From NCBI GenBank assembly GCA_027382625.1, contig JAJKFJ010022654.1, positions 41,574-105,573 on the forward strand: a DNA stretch of 64,000 bases. The letters run 5' to 3'. A program made the translations under genes and the position numbers. Under the pieces are notes generated by a model. That model saw nothing but the letters and a program-made list of their open reading frames with translations, made no database searches and had not been told where the DNA came from. Below are positions 25,582 through 39,187 of this stretch, piece by piece (position 1 is the stretch's first letter; every line of letters begins with the position of its first letter). Source of the stretch: Tetmemena sp. SeJ-2015. Lineage: Eukaryota; Ciliophora; Spirotrichea; Sporadotrichida; Oxytrichidae.

Positions 25582-28500
25582 TCATCTCATATATTGACAC
25601 CAATCTAATGCTAGTTATAAAATAAAGAAATATTTTCACTCTTATTTATTAAAATAAACTTCATTCTAGTACCTTACTATTTTCTTGACACTGGCTGCTT
25701 TATCATTCTCCTTTGTTAGTATTGCTTTCATACTGTCACTATTGGCATCTTAGTATCTATTGTGCTGTGATACTCGACTCTTAGCGCTTGGGTTTCTGAG
25801 CTTGACTTGAGTAGATCTCAACCTGGATCTGAAAGTAGAAGCCACCTTCATAAAATGCTTCTTCTCAAATAATTGCTGCATGCTTTCAACTAAGTTCTGT
25901 TGGTAGTTTATTAGTTGCCCCTGCCTGTTACTCAATTACTGTCTTTAAAGTTTTTACTAGTCCACATAGGGTCCGCTTCTTAATTACCGTTCAGATATCA
26001 ATAAAATATTAAATATGTAAGATACAGGGTTATATCCTTGCGAATTATTAATATAGCTTATTTAGCTAGAACCATTTATATGGCTTGTCGATTGATTGTG
26101 CCTCTTTACCTCAGTGAAAGAATTAAGCATAACTAAATTAAATTCAGAAATTCGAATAAAATTAAGCTGCAAAGCTATTATTGGTCTGATTAATTTTAAG
26201 TTTATCTTTAAGTAAAAATACATCCATGCTATGATGAATGAAAAATGATAAATGCTGATCTTTCTATTTGATATAAAATAAAATTTAATTAATTTTAACT
26301 GAAAGAATTTTGTAACTGATGCTTTAAGAGTTTATCACTCTTATGAAAAGTTGTATCAGTGTAACTGTTAAAGTAAGCTTAACTTGAACTTTGGTGCTTT
26401 TAATGAGTATGAAGTAGACTTTTGATGCTGATACTTTTCTACTATTCTAGATTAAGATTTCTCTCGGGCGATTACTCATAGATTATATTTTTAGATTTCA
26501 AAATATGGATAAATTTATCATATGCAACTTAAACTTGAACAGAATTGATATGCTTGTTATTGTAATTGTAATCTTCTATATCTTCTTCTTGAAGCATTTG
26601 ACTTCTTAGTTACGCCTAGAAAACAGCGTCATACTACTATAAGCTTGGGTGTCCTTGCTTTGGTCGATGCTACGATCTGTTTAGAATGCTCGATTAAAAC
26701 ATTTAGCTCAATATTGATTAGTCATCTGAATATAACAGAAAAAATAAATGCTATAACTTATATGTGGGGATGTTGCTTTCTTCTTTTATATTAGAGATTT
26801 ATGTTTTTTATTAAAACTATGCTGATGGTTGACTTGGCACTCTATTCATTTTATTGATATTTATCTTGAAGGCATCTTCTGATGAAGGAAGTTGTTGCTA
26901 GCTCGTCATTATTTTCTAATAAGGGGAAAAATTGTTTCTACTCTAAACTTGCGCTTGATATTCTATTACGCTCTCAAGCTGGAGCTCTTGCTGATTCTAA
27001 CTTTGCATTTGTATTCCGTTGCTATTTTAGTTAATTTGTTGATTATTGATCGGTTACGACTTTTAGTTGTGCATTCTGAGGTTTGGAATAGAATACCTGA
27101 GCTCATTTCCGCTGTTTCGATTAGTGAATGAAGTTTAGAAGTTCGCAGGCTCGGCAACCATACTCTTTTAAGCCTAAAACTACTGCTACTGTTGCTGGAC
27201 GTAAGAGGATTTATAAGTGCCTGCACTAATTGCTCTCACAACTGGGATTCTCTGACCTTTCCCATTAAGAGTAAAGTTCTGATTTTGATTCATATTTCTC
27301 GTCTGATATACTTGCATTTAAGTACTTCCTCTCTATTAATTTAAGTCAAAGGCCTAAAACATCTATTCTTCTTCATTTTAAGATTAAATTCTTGCCATTC
27401 TCCTCTAAGGATCATTTAAGTTTGCTGCTTAAAATAATTTTACCATCAAATGAAAGAATGATCTTTGAGTTAAATGATGGAAGAGACTTGATCATAATCA
27501 ATTCTGGCTTGATTATTTCCACTTCGAGGTGATTGAATCTGACTAAGACTATCTCTATTTAGGCTGTCCATTTATCTATTCCTATCATCAGATACTAGAT
27601 TTTCCACATCCAGCATTCTAATCTGAGAGGGACTACCCTTTTAGCTATTCTACCCTGCTGCATTTTAGTAGCTGCTCTCAAAGCCTTTCAAGAGCCTTTA
27701 TTTCACTTCTTGTCTGGAGATAGGCTGATGGGATAAGAGAGTCATTTGCTTTTTGTTTTACCACTTAGCTGCAAACTGTTTCATAATTATTTCAATGTAC
27801 TTCTCATTTTTAAGTTTGCAGTGAGCTTCTACTTCATCCCAAGTTCCTTTTATATTTCCAAGCAAGCGTAAGAAGTCCTCTGATTTTATCAAATACAACT
27901 AGTTCTAGACAGAGGCAAATTTATTTAAGTTATTTATCGATTGTATATAAAGAGTTACAAGTTAGTGAGTAGGTGTAATTTCTTTAATAGACTGCATCAA
28001 TTTCACCAAATAGTTAGCCAGTGCCTAGCAATGCCACTTGAAGACTTGTCATCGTAATATCATCAGTTATTCTATTCTTTCTTTGAGAGAGCTACTTTAT
28101 AACTGAAGGTGAGGCAGACTTATAAGATAATTTATAAAGCAGTTTGGGGTTTCACCTTTTGATCAGAATGATTTTGACCACCGTATTCATTTTAATAGGG
28201 ATCTTAATTAAAGAAGTATAAAAAAATGATAGATCTTGATCAATCTTCTTGGCTGACTAATTAGAGGAGTAATTACTCAAGCTACTACTCTTTCCATTAA
28301 TCAATTATTTTTATAATGGCTTTGCCGCTTACGCCTCTTTTTGACTTGGATCCTCTTTTCTTCATTCCATCTTGAAACGCTTAGTGATCTAATCCCACGC
28401 TCCCGATACCGAAATCAATTTACTCCCTTGGTTAATTTTTCCTTATCCCCTGCAGTAGCTATTCTACTTCACTCTCATCTTTAACTGTAAATTTTACTGC

Positions 28501-29639
28501 AATACATTTATATGCACAATTGCTTAAAAATATATTTCTATAACTAATTTAAAACTGACTTTGGTACTCTTTTGCAAACAGCATATTCTCCATTCTTAAC
28601 TATTGCAATATAGTCAACTGGATCACCCTCTCTAAAAATAAGAGATCCTCGAGGGAACTCTCTAGTTGTCATGTAGTATTACAGATTCTGAAGGTTCTTC
28701 CTGGTCCATCGTTTCAAGAAAGAAATCTATCTCAAGAAGTCCTATTTCATAGTTTACGTTTTAAGTTCTATCATATAAAGATAATTAACTGACTATTTTC
28801 TTATTCTATCTTTTGAAGAACTCTTTCGTAGTCAACTTTACTCATGACTGCGAAATGGCATTCAGTTAGGCAAGATATATTTGCGGATCTTGGCTTGCTA
28901 GTTATAAGAGCAAGCTCTCCGAAAGCTTTATCCAGTGGAGAGTTTCATGAGTTGATTATATTCTGGCAGATGACTCAAATCCCTTTCTATCTTCTCCAGC
29001 ATCTCGCTCTTTTAATTTATCTCCATACTTAAGTGATCAATATGAGCGGTAGCTCTTATGGCGGCTGCTAACCCTAGGAATTATATTCAACTAGCATAGC
29101 TTGGCAATCGATTTGCTTCTTCTTCAGCTTTAATAACTTATCATATAAAGCACCAATCATGATACACATTAATTAAACTTGGATCGCAGTAGAGTGCTCT
29201 CTTTCTTTTTCTATTCATGGTCTTTGTTAAACACTTTAATACTGAATTAGTTATAATTATTTTACTTTGACTACTACTTGTCCATCAATTATGATATAAA
29301 ATCTGTCGCCTTGCTCTCCTTGTTCGAATATAGTAGCCCCAAGTGGATAGAATTCATATGTTAAGGACTCTACAATCAATCTATAGTTCTCTTGCTTTAT
29401 TTCTCTCTCCTTGAAAAATGTAATCTTTTAGATTTGCTTTTTTTTCTATTTATTAAATGTTAAAATGAATTTGAGATAACTGGAATGAGCATATCCAAGT
29501 CGTCTTCTGTTCTCTTTTTGGGCTATTTAATCAAAGTTTGGATTATATTGTGAGTTCTCTGAGCTTATATCCCGCCCTCTCTATCGTCAAACTACTTGTC
29601 AGCCACTCGCATTTGAATTCCCTCCTTCATAGTGTCCAT
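25582..29639 (-). CDS. Cyclic-nucleotide-binding-domain protein
   Basis: The ATG at 29639 gives MDTMKEGIQMRVADKQ followed by two cNMP-binding folds. The first has YPLGATIFEQGEQGDRFYII (about 29370-29310) and GELALITSKPRSANISCL (about 28930-28880). The Arg in SKPRSA is where the cyclic-nucleotide phosphate is normally held. The second has FPRGSLIFREGDPVDYIAIV (about 28670-28610), then GQLFGEIDAVYQRNYTYSL (about 28030-27970), where the usual phosphate-binding R-(T/A) pair looks altered. A Ser-, Lys- and Gln-rich tail continues through 27230-26900 and 26700-26400 to SGPYVDQQKLQRQQLSNRQG near 25940 and TGA at 25582-25584. No kinase or channel segment is visible, so it is not a PKG or CNG channel. 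It may be a regulatory or scaffolding protein like the many cNMP-only proteins of ciliates. The distal 25582-26000 part could be a separate small gene. Divergent from the ankyrin-TOG gene (338-base gap). Confidence 0.75.
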
Positions 29640-29977
29640 GATTCATAATTTTAAAGCAAAAAAGATTTTAACTCTAATGATTATGCTTTGGAATTTAGAA
29701 TGAATTCCAGAGGAGGATTTAGAAGTAAAGTCTGCCATCAATAATAAAATATAAATCTAAAACTACACCTCCTAATCAAACCAAATATATCATACTACTA
29801 AAAATATCAACCCTTTTAATTGCCTCTGACTAGATATTTAGAGGATTTATATATCAAATTAGTATTCTATATTGATGCTTGTATTGCTTAATATTCTAGG
29901 CTGATATTGAGTAGTTCTTTTTTAAAAAGATTGCCGTGGTTAATTTTTTTGAAATTTATAAATCGATAGAATTAGAA
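29640..29977. other. Divergent intergenic region
   Basis: About 340 AT-rich bases between two divergent starts (29639 minus, 29978 plus). It must contain both promoters and the subtelomeric ends of two somatic chromosomes. No motif stands out. Confidence 0.5.
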
Positions 29978-32900
29978 ATGGGAGCAAGTTGTTCCGGCCC
30001 AAAGGCCGCCCAAGTAACAGACTCAGTTAATAAAGTAACTCTTAACTCTCAAGCTAAAGAACACCTCAAAGGACTCAACCCAAATACAATATCTTATTTT
30101 AAATGCTAATTTAGGTAATTCAAGCTAATTATGACATTAAATTATGAGTTTCAGCAGTTATTGATGGAATTAATTTAGTCAAATATTTTAAATATAATTG
30201 TATCAGCCTTAGAAAAATTAAGTAAGAGATAATATACAACAAATGTTTCAATTTGTTTCCCCCTCTTATTTCTATTTTAGAAATCTCGTTGTATATTTAT
30301 ATATTTATTAATTTGGAAATGTTTATACTTTTAAAAATTAAGAACTCCTGGTATTTAATAGTTTCAGATTAATAAGATGCTAAGCAATATGAGGTTTCAT
30401 TCCACTTTCAATGATTGTTTTACCCTATTTTGCGTTTGGGATTTATGAATTTGGATTTCTGATTTGTTTTTAGACAAGGATAAATTGTAAAAGCTGATGA
30501 AGGGAGATAACGACAAAGACCTGGACGCAAGAGACTTAAATGGTTAGGGATCCTCCAGCTTAAATTCTTAAAATTTAAAATTTAATCTGAAAGTTTAAAC
30601 TTTAAGAATATTTTTTACAAAAACATAAAATTAATAAAGATTTGTTGTAGGAAAAAGCATAAAAAGCTTTGGGAGGCTGTTGAAACAAACGACATTCGAG
30701 AAGTGGAGAACATATTGAATAAACTCGGAGATTCAAATACTCTCGAAGATAATGATCTATATGATGAAAATGGATAGTCCATGGTGCACAAAGCTGCATC
30801 TTAGGGCCATGCTGAGATTCTCATGCTTCAATTAAATCTACAAATAAAGATTATTGTGGATTCAATTTCATTAAAATGCTTTAAAATAATAAGAATATTA
30901 AATTAATCTAAAATATAATTTTCCTAAGTAAAAAGGAGCATCTTAAAAGTTTGAAAATTATACATTAAATACATTTTTAAGAAATAAGTTTATGAATTAA
31001 AATTTTCTCAGCTAGCAACCCCTCTTCATTTGGCTTGCAAAAATGATAGAGAGAGTGTTGGAAAATTTCTGATAGGCTGTGGCGTGGATGTAAATATGCA
31101 AGATGAGCACGGTTAGACTCCTCTATTGATTTGCTGCATTCATGGCCATTTTGAAATGGCTTAACTTATTGTTGAGAGCTCTCTAGCAGGCCATACACCA
31201 GAGCCTTTGGAAATTGACTTGAAAGATCATAGAGGCTTAAAATGTTTGTAACTTCATTAAAACGCGATTTTTTACTTAACACCTTTGAACTGCGCAGCTA
31301 TCAGAGGAGACCTCAAACTTACTAAGTTATTGGTTGAAAGAGGAGGAGCTAATATCGAAGAGCCTTCACCTAAGGGCTGTACTCCTCTCTTATATGCAGC
31401 TAGAGGAGGCTATCATCAGGTAGTGAGATACCTATTAGAGAAAGGCGCATCGATGCTAAAATAAGATAGCAGTGGTGGAACTGTCCTTCATCATGCTATT
31501 GAAAAGAATCATTTAGAAGTTCTCCAGGCACTGATTGAGCATGGCATGGATGTTTATTCAGCTATTGAGATAGCTGACAACGCAGGAAGAACTCCTATAT
31601 TTGAGGCAATTGATAATAACTGCTCAGCTGATATGCTCAGGTTCCTGACTAAGAAGAGAGGCAAAGGTGGGTTCGGCGCGAGAGTCAATGTAATTATTTA
31701 CTGAAAAAGTTTCTTTTTATCCTTAAAGTGCTTTAAATTATTAGTTAATAACTACACTGGACAAACTCCGCTCTTTAGCGCGGTGAGAGAAGGAAACTTA
31801 GATAACATCATGGTCTTAGTAGAAGAAGCAAATGCTAAAGTTGATCTGACAGGCGGAGAGGTTCAAAAAGACCAGGGCGAAGTAAATCAATTATATTATA
31901 ATTTAGATTGAAGAACTTCACAGAGGCGGAGAAGGTTAACCTGGAAAAGAAGATGAAGAGTATGACTCATTAGAGGAGAAATACTTTATGGAAGCCTACA
32001 AGAATGCAACCACTCCTCTTCATCTCGCATCTATCTTGGGTCATGACAATATTTTACATTACTTGATTGAAAAAGGTGCCGATCCAAATCTTTAAAGCAG
32101 CATAAAGGGCTATACTTGTCTACACTTGGCAGTCTTGAGTAACAAGCCAGAAATTATAATTGAGCTCGTCACTAAAACAAATGCTAACCCTAATTTACCA
32201 GACTATAGTGGTAGGACTTTAGTAGACATGGTTGAAATGTTTATCCCGGACTACCTAGAGTCAGTTAATGATTGTAAGGTGTTTTTCCCTTCTAACTCTT
32301 TTAGTGTTGGAGAATTTGAATATGGAAAGACTTAAACGAGCTTTACTTTTTAAATTCAAACCTTAGATAGTTTATTAATTTAAGCAGAGGTGGAAGGAGC
32401 AGTAATTGCAACTCATTACTATAATCCGGATGATGATAGAGAGATTAAAGGTGTTTCAGATCCAACTTAGCTTGACTAATACTACTAGAACCAAGTTGAA
32501 GATTAGAGCCCTGAGTAACTTATCCTCATTATGTTTATAACTTAATGCAGATCTCGATCAGCAATTAACCGATCGTGATAAACCTAATTGCAAATTATAT
32601 AAAAGTTAATTAAAATTAGCTAAGTTTGGAGCAAAAGGCTAAAGCAGCTCCAATCCAGCGAAAAAATTCATGGAAATGCCAGATTCAGAGATAGAAGTAG
32701 AGGAAGGCAGGCCCTATGAAAGAGACATAGAAAGTATATTTGGAAGGAAGATAGCCCTAGGACTAATTGCCATAAATTGGAAATTCAAAGAGACAGCACT
32801 CAAAATAATATTTAAACAGGCTGAGAAATATCTCACAAGGGATACTGATTCAGGATTGAGCTTAGCTGACTTCGTTAAAGCATGCACTGTAGCAATAGAT

Positions 32901-35900
32901 CTTACATGCAAACAATTCAATTTATAAAAACATCGATTAAAATTAAATGTAGCAAAGACAAAGTCATCAAAGTTTTAATTAAATTGTTCCCTAAAATTAC
33001 ATTTAACAGTTTTGAACTTATCTCTTCAAATGCTCAATCTGCTAATCACTTCGTAAAAATTAGAGTCCTCTTCTGCAATAGAGTCTTTCAAGAAAAATAA
33101 TTATGTTATATATAATAGAAAACTTTTGTAGATAGGTGTGCTGTGCTAAAGCTTCTTCAGAAATCAGAAGAGGGAAATACCCGAATGACTAATAAAATTC
33201 ATGAGTGCTTGCTTGACTATAGCTTTCACCCTAAAATTGGTGAAGCTCATGTTTCTTCTTTCATTTTGCAACGAATATAGGCACATAATAAGGCCACTAA
33301 TCTTAAAAACTAACAAGACTAACTGATGGTGGAGGGTGTTAATCCTGCGAATTAAGAGAAGAAAATTTCGACACTTGGAGAGGCAGCCTTAGGCTCATTT
33401 AAAGGACTCCTGGCTCAGTTAGCCCTTCTTTACAAGTTTGTAAACTCATTTGGTGTAAGCATTAAAAAGCGAGGACCACTGAATGTGAGAGATATCATAA
33501 ACGCAATTCTTCCATCTCTGACTCATCAAAGTCAAGATGTTAGAAATGCAAGTACTAAGATTCTTCTTGATATCCACTTTCAATCTTATTTTAATTCACA
33601 GATTATCAGGAGCTGTCAAAGAAGATTACTTAGCTACTCTTCCTGAAAAGGTGAAAGCATCTATTATGGAAAAGATAGCATAAGTTGTTGTAGAAAAAAA
33701 TTAGAATCAAAATTAAAGGGAAAATGAGGACAACTTAAATGAGTCTTCAATGATAGAAAATTCTTAGGACTTTGATGGCGGCAATGGAGCTGACTTCAAT
33801 TCAACTCAAAAGTTGGGTGGCTAGTTAATGGAACAGCTTTAAGAGGCTCAAGAAAAGATGGTTGAAAAAGGATAGTCAAAGGATTGGCAAGAGAGAGATC
33901 TCGCTCTCAAACATATGAAGGAAGCCTTTGAATCAGGAAGTAAGAAGACTATTTTACAGGAAGAGTTCTTAACTAACTGCATAGTCCTTTTAAAAGGATG
34001 TTTTGAGGAGAATAACATATCACTCTATCTATCTGCAATAAATAAAGCTTTTATCTTTTATATGCAGTTGAGGTTGCTTAAATCTTCTTCGCAAAGGCAA
34101 TATTTTCTGAGACTGTTCTGAGCTCACTATAAACTCTTTTGAAGCCCTTGATTCTCAAAACTGCTGATACTAACACTCGAGTGAGGAAGAAGACAGTTGA
34201 CCTTATAAACTAGATCTGGGGTTATCAAAGCACCTCTTAAAACTAAGGCAGTAAATCAGACTAAGTTGGTCCTAAAGGAAACAGTGACACTAAGAAAGAG
34301 TAAATCAGCAATCTTATCTCTGAAACCTTTTTGTATATAGAGCTTTTATTATCGCTGAAGTTATCATAGATCAATCCCTTCAAGAGAAGTCTATTGTTGG
34401 AAGACTGGGACTCTTCATTAAGAGAGGCTCTTAGATTGAATCCGCAGATGATTTGAGTACTAAGCCTCATCAGTTCATATTAGGTAAGAACTACGAGCAG
34501 CTGACAGAGTTTGCATGCGCTTGGGTTTCTCATAAAAATACAAAGGTGAGACAAAACTCGCTCAAGCTCATACTATAATTTTACATTTGTGATTTTACTT
34601 GAGATCTGTAGAATCAATTCTATTGATCCAAGAGGGTAGCCATTTAAGCAGAGAATCATCAACTTTATTCTCGGTCTTAGGCCATCACTCAGAGATCCAC
34701 TTGTGAAGAAGATAAATGAGGTGTGTCTCAACTCTTAAGCTGGAGAAGATGGAAATTAAATAGCATTATTTTTATGAAATGAACAAGGGCCATATATTGA
34801 TGTTAACGAATTAGAATTGAATGTGGCAACTAAACAGAGATCAGTCAGCATGGATGTTCATAGCAAACGCAAAGTAGTAAAATGAAACTGCACCAGCTAA
34901 AGGAAATAATCTTCCAGATATTGGAGGGGGAGCTACTAAAAGCTCACTACCTTCAGTAAACCCATCAGGTTAATTCTATTTTTATTTTTGGTTCAGGTCT
35001 CTAACCAACCATTAATTCTCATTAATATATTAAGAGTATAGGGTTTTAATTTTCCAATTGTCCTACCTCATTCCGAGCCTCTTACCGATGAACTCAAGAA
35101 TAAGCATGCTCATTTAATACAACTATTTGGCTTGGAGATTATTACTTGTTTCAACTCACAATTTAAAATTCTTTTAATATATATTTTCTAATTTTGGTCT
35201 GCCAGATAGGCTGCTATTGACAAAGTAAATGAGTAATTGCACAATCTCGATCCAAATAGAAGAGATGCAATGACAGCAGAGATTAATAGGAAGAATTTCC
35301 CTATTGAAGAAAACTTTATCGTGTTCTTGGATTTCGTGGAAGAGGGTTGCAAAGACCCAGTTTTGAAAATCTTCATTTCTGTTCTTGAAGCTCATTCAAA
35401 GTGCACTTCCTATTTTCTTCAGATATCTTTAGCCGGCTTAGATTAAGAAGGAACTAGCACCTTTAGTTAGTAGCATTATCAAGAAGACAACTGACTTAAA
35501 AGCTAAGGTGAGAGAGGCTTCTTAAAATTTCTGCTTGTATCTTTCGCATCAGTCCCCAATTGGGCCTGAGACTATGGTTACTCAAGTGCTGACTGAACTG
35601 GAACTAGTGTTGGATCAGAACTCTTCTGCATCTTCAAATAAATTAAGTGACACTAGTATCAATGATAATATTAAATGTAGCTACAAGTTTGGGAAATTCA
35701 AATATGATCTGCTCATGTCTTAAAATGCTAAATCAATTCCAATAAGAAACAAAGATACTTGAGAAAAAGGCAACTGTCCTCACAGGTCCTGGAGCCAATC
35801 CAATCTTTCTGAAATTCATGAGTGTCATCAATGCTTCTTTTAAACATCAAAATCCTCAAGTAATAGAAGGATGCTTATTACTTTTTTTTAATTAAGTAAG

Positions 35901-38663
35901 AAAGGAAAGTGAGATTCTATTCAAGACGCTTTATGCTGAATTCGGAGATAAACTTGACTCATTGTTGGTAGGGTAAAAAGATCAGCTAAGCAAGAAAGTC
36001 TTATAAGAGGCAAAGTAAGAAACAGGAAATGATGTTAAGTTTTATTTGCTTATAGATATTTTATTAAGTATAAGTAACAACAAGAAGACTATAACTTGCA
36101 AAGAGCTCAAACTTAAATTAGGACAGACCTTATAAATTCGTCACAGTTGTCTACTATTCTAGTCGGGGTCAAAGATGAACTCTAGAATCTTCATTCTTAA
36201 ATTAATATATCTTAAGCTACCTAATCCAAAGAAGAGACTAAAAGCAATTATAGAGATTAAAAAGGCCATTCAAAAGCAAGTAGTGAATGCGAATCAGAAA
36301 ACTGCTCGTGACTTATTCGAGCCTCTTTCGATCCTAATGAGATAGTTGCTACAAGATGACTCAACTGAGATTTACCTAGAAACTTTGAACATGCTCAAGT
36401 TATTTTATTTGTTATAGATTAGTTTGTAGTAGGATCTCTTGCTCCTTACTTATCTACTCTAGATTTGCATCTTATGCTAGGTTCATTCATAAGTATTATA
36501 GTGAGCAATACCGTGAGCAGTAACATCAGAACACAAATGGCAAGTGACAAAGTCATCATCTTAATTAAAGATTGAAAAGTAATGAATAATTTTAATCTTC
36601 TTTGCGAAGCACAATAACATTGGGCCTTTCGTTGTAGCTAAAGATATCATCAAAAATATAGAGAAAGTCTTAAAAGCCATTTAAGCATAGCTTAAGAAGG
36701 AAGATCAACAGGCTGTTCTTCAGGAAAAGAGGCCAACATAATTTTAGCTTTTAAACTCTTACCCGTTTCATCAGTATTTTATAGCTGCTACTTTAGCATT
36801 TCAGTATAGTGCTTTGCTATTAACCCGAATTCTACGATAAGTGTCTTGAGTTAATACTTTCATAGTATATATTTGTTAGTTGTTAGCGGATACGATGAAT
36901 ATTCTGAGTGCGACAGCTAACCCTTCCTCTGGAGATGAATAGTCTTCATTGAAAAATCTCTGTGTCTAAATCGTGCTCTCTCTTATGGTAATCGATGCTA
37001 AATTGCTAGAAGCTTCGTAGCTAAATTAGATGTGCTGAGGAAAACTCCCCTAAAAAAGACAATGATAGAGATAGATAATCAGCAGAGATAGGGAAAGAAC
37101 GTCATTACCTAAGACCATCATGCTTTCGTTGCTGGATCAAATATTAACCTTTAAATAAATGGATCTGGCCAAGTAGACCAATCGCCAGCATAAGATTTTA
37201 AGCAAACCCGAGGTTCCGTAGTCTCTACATCAAGAACTAGCTTATTCTCACCAGGGTCGACTATGCGAGGAAACTCACCTAGCATAGGTGGATTTGGCTC
37301 ATCTTAGTAAGACTGGTCTAAGAAGAGCATTGAAGTTCTGAACTAATAGATTAACGCCAATCCTTTTAGACAATAGCCAAGTGAAAGTAGAGCTATGAGG
37401 AGAATGATCTCTCTAGATAATGGGACAACCTTAGCATTTTTCAATTTTATTGTTAGCAAAGCAGAACAGCTTTAGGCGGCAGCATAGTAGGCTAGAGCAT
37501 TATAATTAAATGTAATATGATCTTTTATAAAGCTAAAAGCATCTAAGCTAAGTAATTCTAGGAGGCGAAAGCAGGTGGTTAAGATTTGGTGCTCCCTGAC
37601 ATTTAATTTATATTAGGACATCAATAATCCAATGGTGAGTACGAATTACAACAATAAATTTGGAGCAGGTCAATAGAGCCCCTTGGGTCATGCTGCATTA
37701 GGTGGAGCTCCAAAAATGTCAATGACTTCCACTGGAGGTGCTGGATTTAGCAGTGGCTCTGGCTACAACCCAATTAGGCCTTAGATGAGAACTATTTAGA
37801 ATGATTCTTCACCTCTGATTAAAATATAGTACTGTAATTTAGATTGGAGGCAGTATCATTGGAAGTTAAGTGGGTATCGGCGGTGGACCTATTAGGCCAC
37901 CATTATATGTGCCTACGAGGAGAGATAGCCAAACTAAGTTTGGAAATACAATATTTATAATACAGCAGAGAATTTAGCGGATTTAAAAAATCATTTATAA
38001 ATTAAATCAAATTGATAAATCAGTGACTGTTTTATATTATCTAAATTAATCCATGTTACTATTTAGTATATTCTCATTGTGTTGAAATAAGAATTTTAGG
38101 TGCGTCTGAGGAAAGAACTACAGGAGAACGACTATAGAAAGAAAGATTGCAAAAATTGTGGATTACCCAAGACGAATTTATTATTTATATTGCTTCTATT
38201 GGCTATTATTCAGCTCGAAGAGTCAATAAGTGATTTAAACTGACAGCATAAAGATTTCTTAATTATGATTTTAATAAATAATCGATTTAATTTATATTAT
38301 TGACTCTAATGAATTATTGAATTGATATTTGTTATAACCCTTCTATGACAAATGGAAGTTCAAAACAGGAGCCCGATTTAGCTGACAAAGCCCAAGGATT
38401 CAAGCAGTTTAAAACTGAATTTAACAGTTAGCTCTACACTAATGCTTATATATTTACATTTGTTTCTTAATACTATAACTTAACCCCAGGCAACAGGAGC
38501 CAGTAGTAACAATCAAGGTGGCTCATATTAAAAGAAGCAGAGCCTTGGAGCAAACTCTATTTTCAAGGCTTAGTAGCCCTAGCTGTAGTTTGAAGCTGGA
38601 GTAAAAAGATATCAAGAGCCTTCAAGCAAAGACGCCCCCAATAAAGGACCACTTGATTTTTGA
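29978..38663 (+). CDS. N-myristoylated ankyrin-repeat protein fused to a multi-TOG array
   Basis: The ATG at 29978 gives MGASCSGPK, a good N-myristoylation signal with a neighbouring Cys for palmitoylation. Ankyrin repeats run from about 30680 to 32250 (for example ATPLHLACKNDRE, TPLLYAARGGYHQVVRYLLE, TPLHLASILGHDNILHYLIE, KGYTCLHLAVLSNKPEI). After removal of a 22-bp IES at 32516 the frame continues into IESIFGRKIALGLIAINWKF, the first TOG HEAT repeat. TOG-like helices then recur to about 36500 (VRNASTKILLD, SKDWQERDLALKHMKEAF, NTRVRKKTVDLINQIWG, LPNPKKRLKAIIEIKKAI). A long low-complexity Ser/Gly/Gln tail leads to TGA at 38661-38663. TOG arrays bind tubulin, as in crescerin, CEP104 and CLASP. 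A membrane-tethered, tubulin-binding role at cilia or cortex is inferred. Introns at 31690 and about 31879. Exact MDS borders after 33600 are not fully mapped. The fusion rests on the 32516 IES and continuous frame. Confidence 0.82.
31236..31274. other. IES, 39 bp, pointer CTTAA (ankyrin-TOG gene)
   Basis: CTTAA at 31236-31240 and 31275-31279. Excision gives DHRGLTPLNCAAIRGDLKLT, a perfect ankyrin TPLxxAA junction, in place of a 13-residue nonsense insert. Confidence 0.85.
31690..31728 (+). other. Mini-intron, 39 nt (ankyrin-TOG gene)
   Basis: GTAATT..TTAAAG between ARVN and CFKLLVNNYTGQTPLF. It has GT..AG ends, an in-frame TGA inside and no flanking direct repeat. Another, GTAAAT..AATTTAG (25 nt), starts near 31879 between KDQGE and IEELHRGG. 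Confidence 0.75.
32516..32537. other. IES, 22 bp, pointer TAACTTA, joining ankyrin and TOG parts
   Basis: TAACTTA at 32516-32522 and 32538-32544. Before excision the ankyrin frame ends at TGA 32576-32578. After it, the frame reads SPEQLNADLDQQLTDRDKPN and on into SSNPAKKFMEMPDSEIEVEE and the TOG domain with no stop. Confidence 0.8.
32908..32951. other. IES, 44 bp, pointer GCAAA (ankyrin-TOG gene)
   Basis: GCAAA at 32908-32912 and 32952-32956. Excision gives VAIDLTCKDKVIKVLIKLFP, a normal TOG helix pair, and shifts the frame by 44. Confidence 0.8.
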
Positions 38664-39187
38664 AAAGAAGAAGAAGATACTCTGATATGCACTTTTAAAT
38701 TTATCACAAAAAGTTTGATTAATCAACTTTTTATTTACTCCAATTTAAGTTACATATAATCTACTAAATATTGTTGAAATTAAACAGAAATCATAAATTA
38801 TAAATAAATCTAAAGCCAAATGGTTATTGCTGAAGATTTTAAGTAACTAAATTATTATATCTAGGATTTAATTAGAGTTAAGGCCATTAAACCCATAAAA
38901 CTTAAATAATTCAATTGAGATTTCTCAAGTTTATTGCATCCATATTTCCTTTTTAAATATAAAAAATCTTGAAAATAAGAGAACTATAAATTCAAAAGCA
39001 ATGGATGAGGAGCATAAACATAAATTATGGAGAAAAACAACTCAGATTTTATTAAAAATTAGATTATATAACTCTAAATTTCAAGGTGTTTAACTAAATT
39101 TATATTAAAAAAATTAATTAAATCAAATCGTAATATTACAATAAAATGTAAGGAGATATTTTTATTAAAAAATAAGTACAAAATTAA
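38664..39187. other. AT-rich intergenic region between two ankyrin genes
   Basis: About 520 bases, over 75% A+T by eye, no coding frame. It lies between the stop of the ankyrin-TOG gene and the start of a second MGAS..-type ankyrin gene on the same strand. No repeats or telomeric sequence seen. Confidence 0.5.

Noticed and set aside
26892..27131. Hydrophobic plus-strand ORF resembling a membrane protein
   Set aside because: Antisense to the tail of the cNMP-binding gene; Leu/Ile-richness is the mirror of Ser/Lys/Asn codons.
32670..32927. Separate TOG gene starting at ATG 32670
   Set aside because: The frame is open upstream of that ATG and joins the ankyrin gene once the 22-bp IES is removed.
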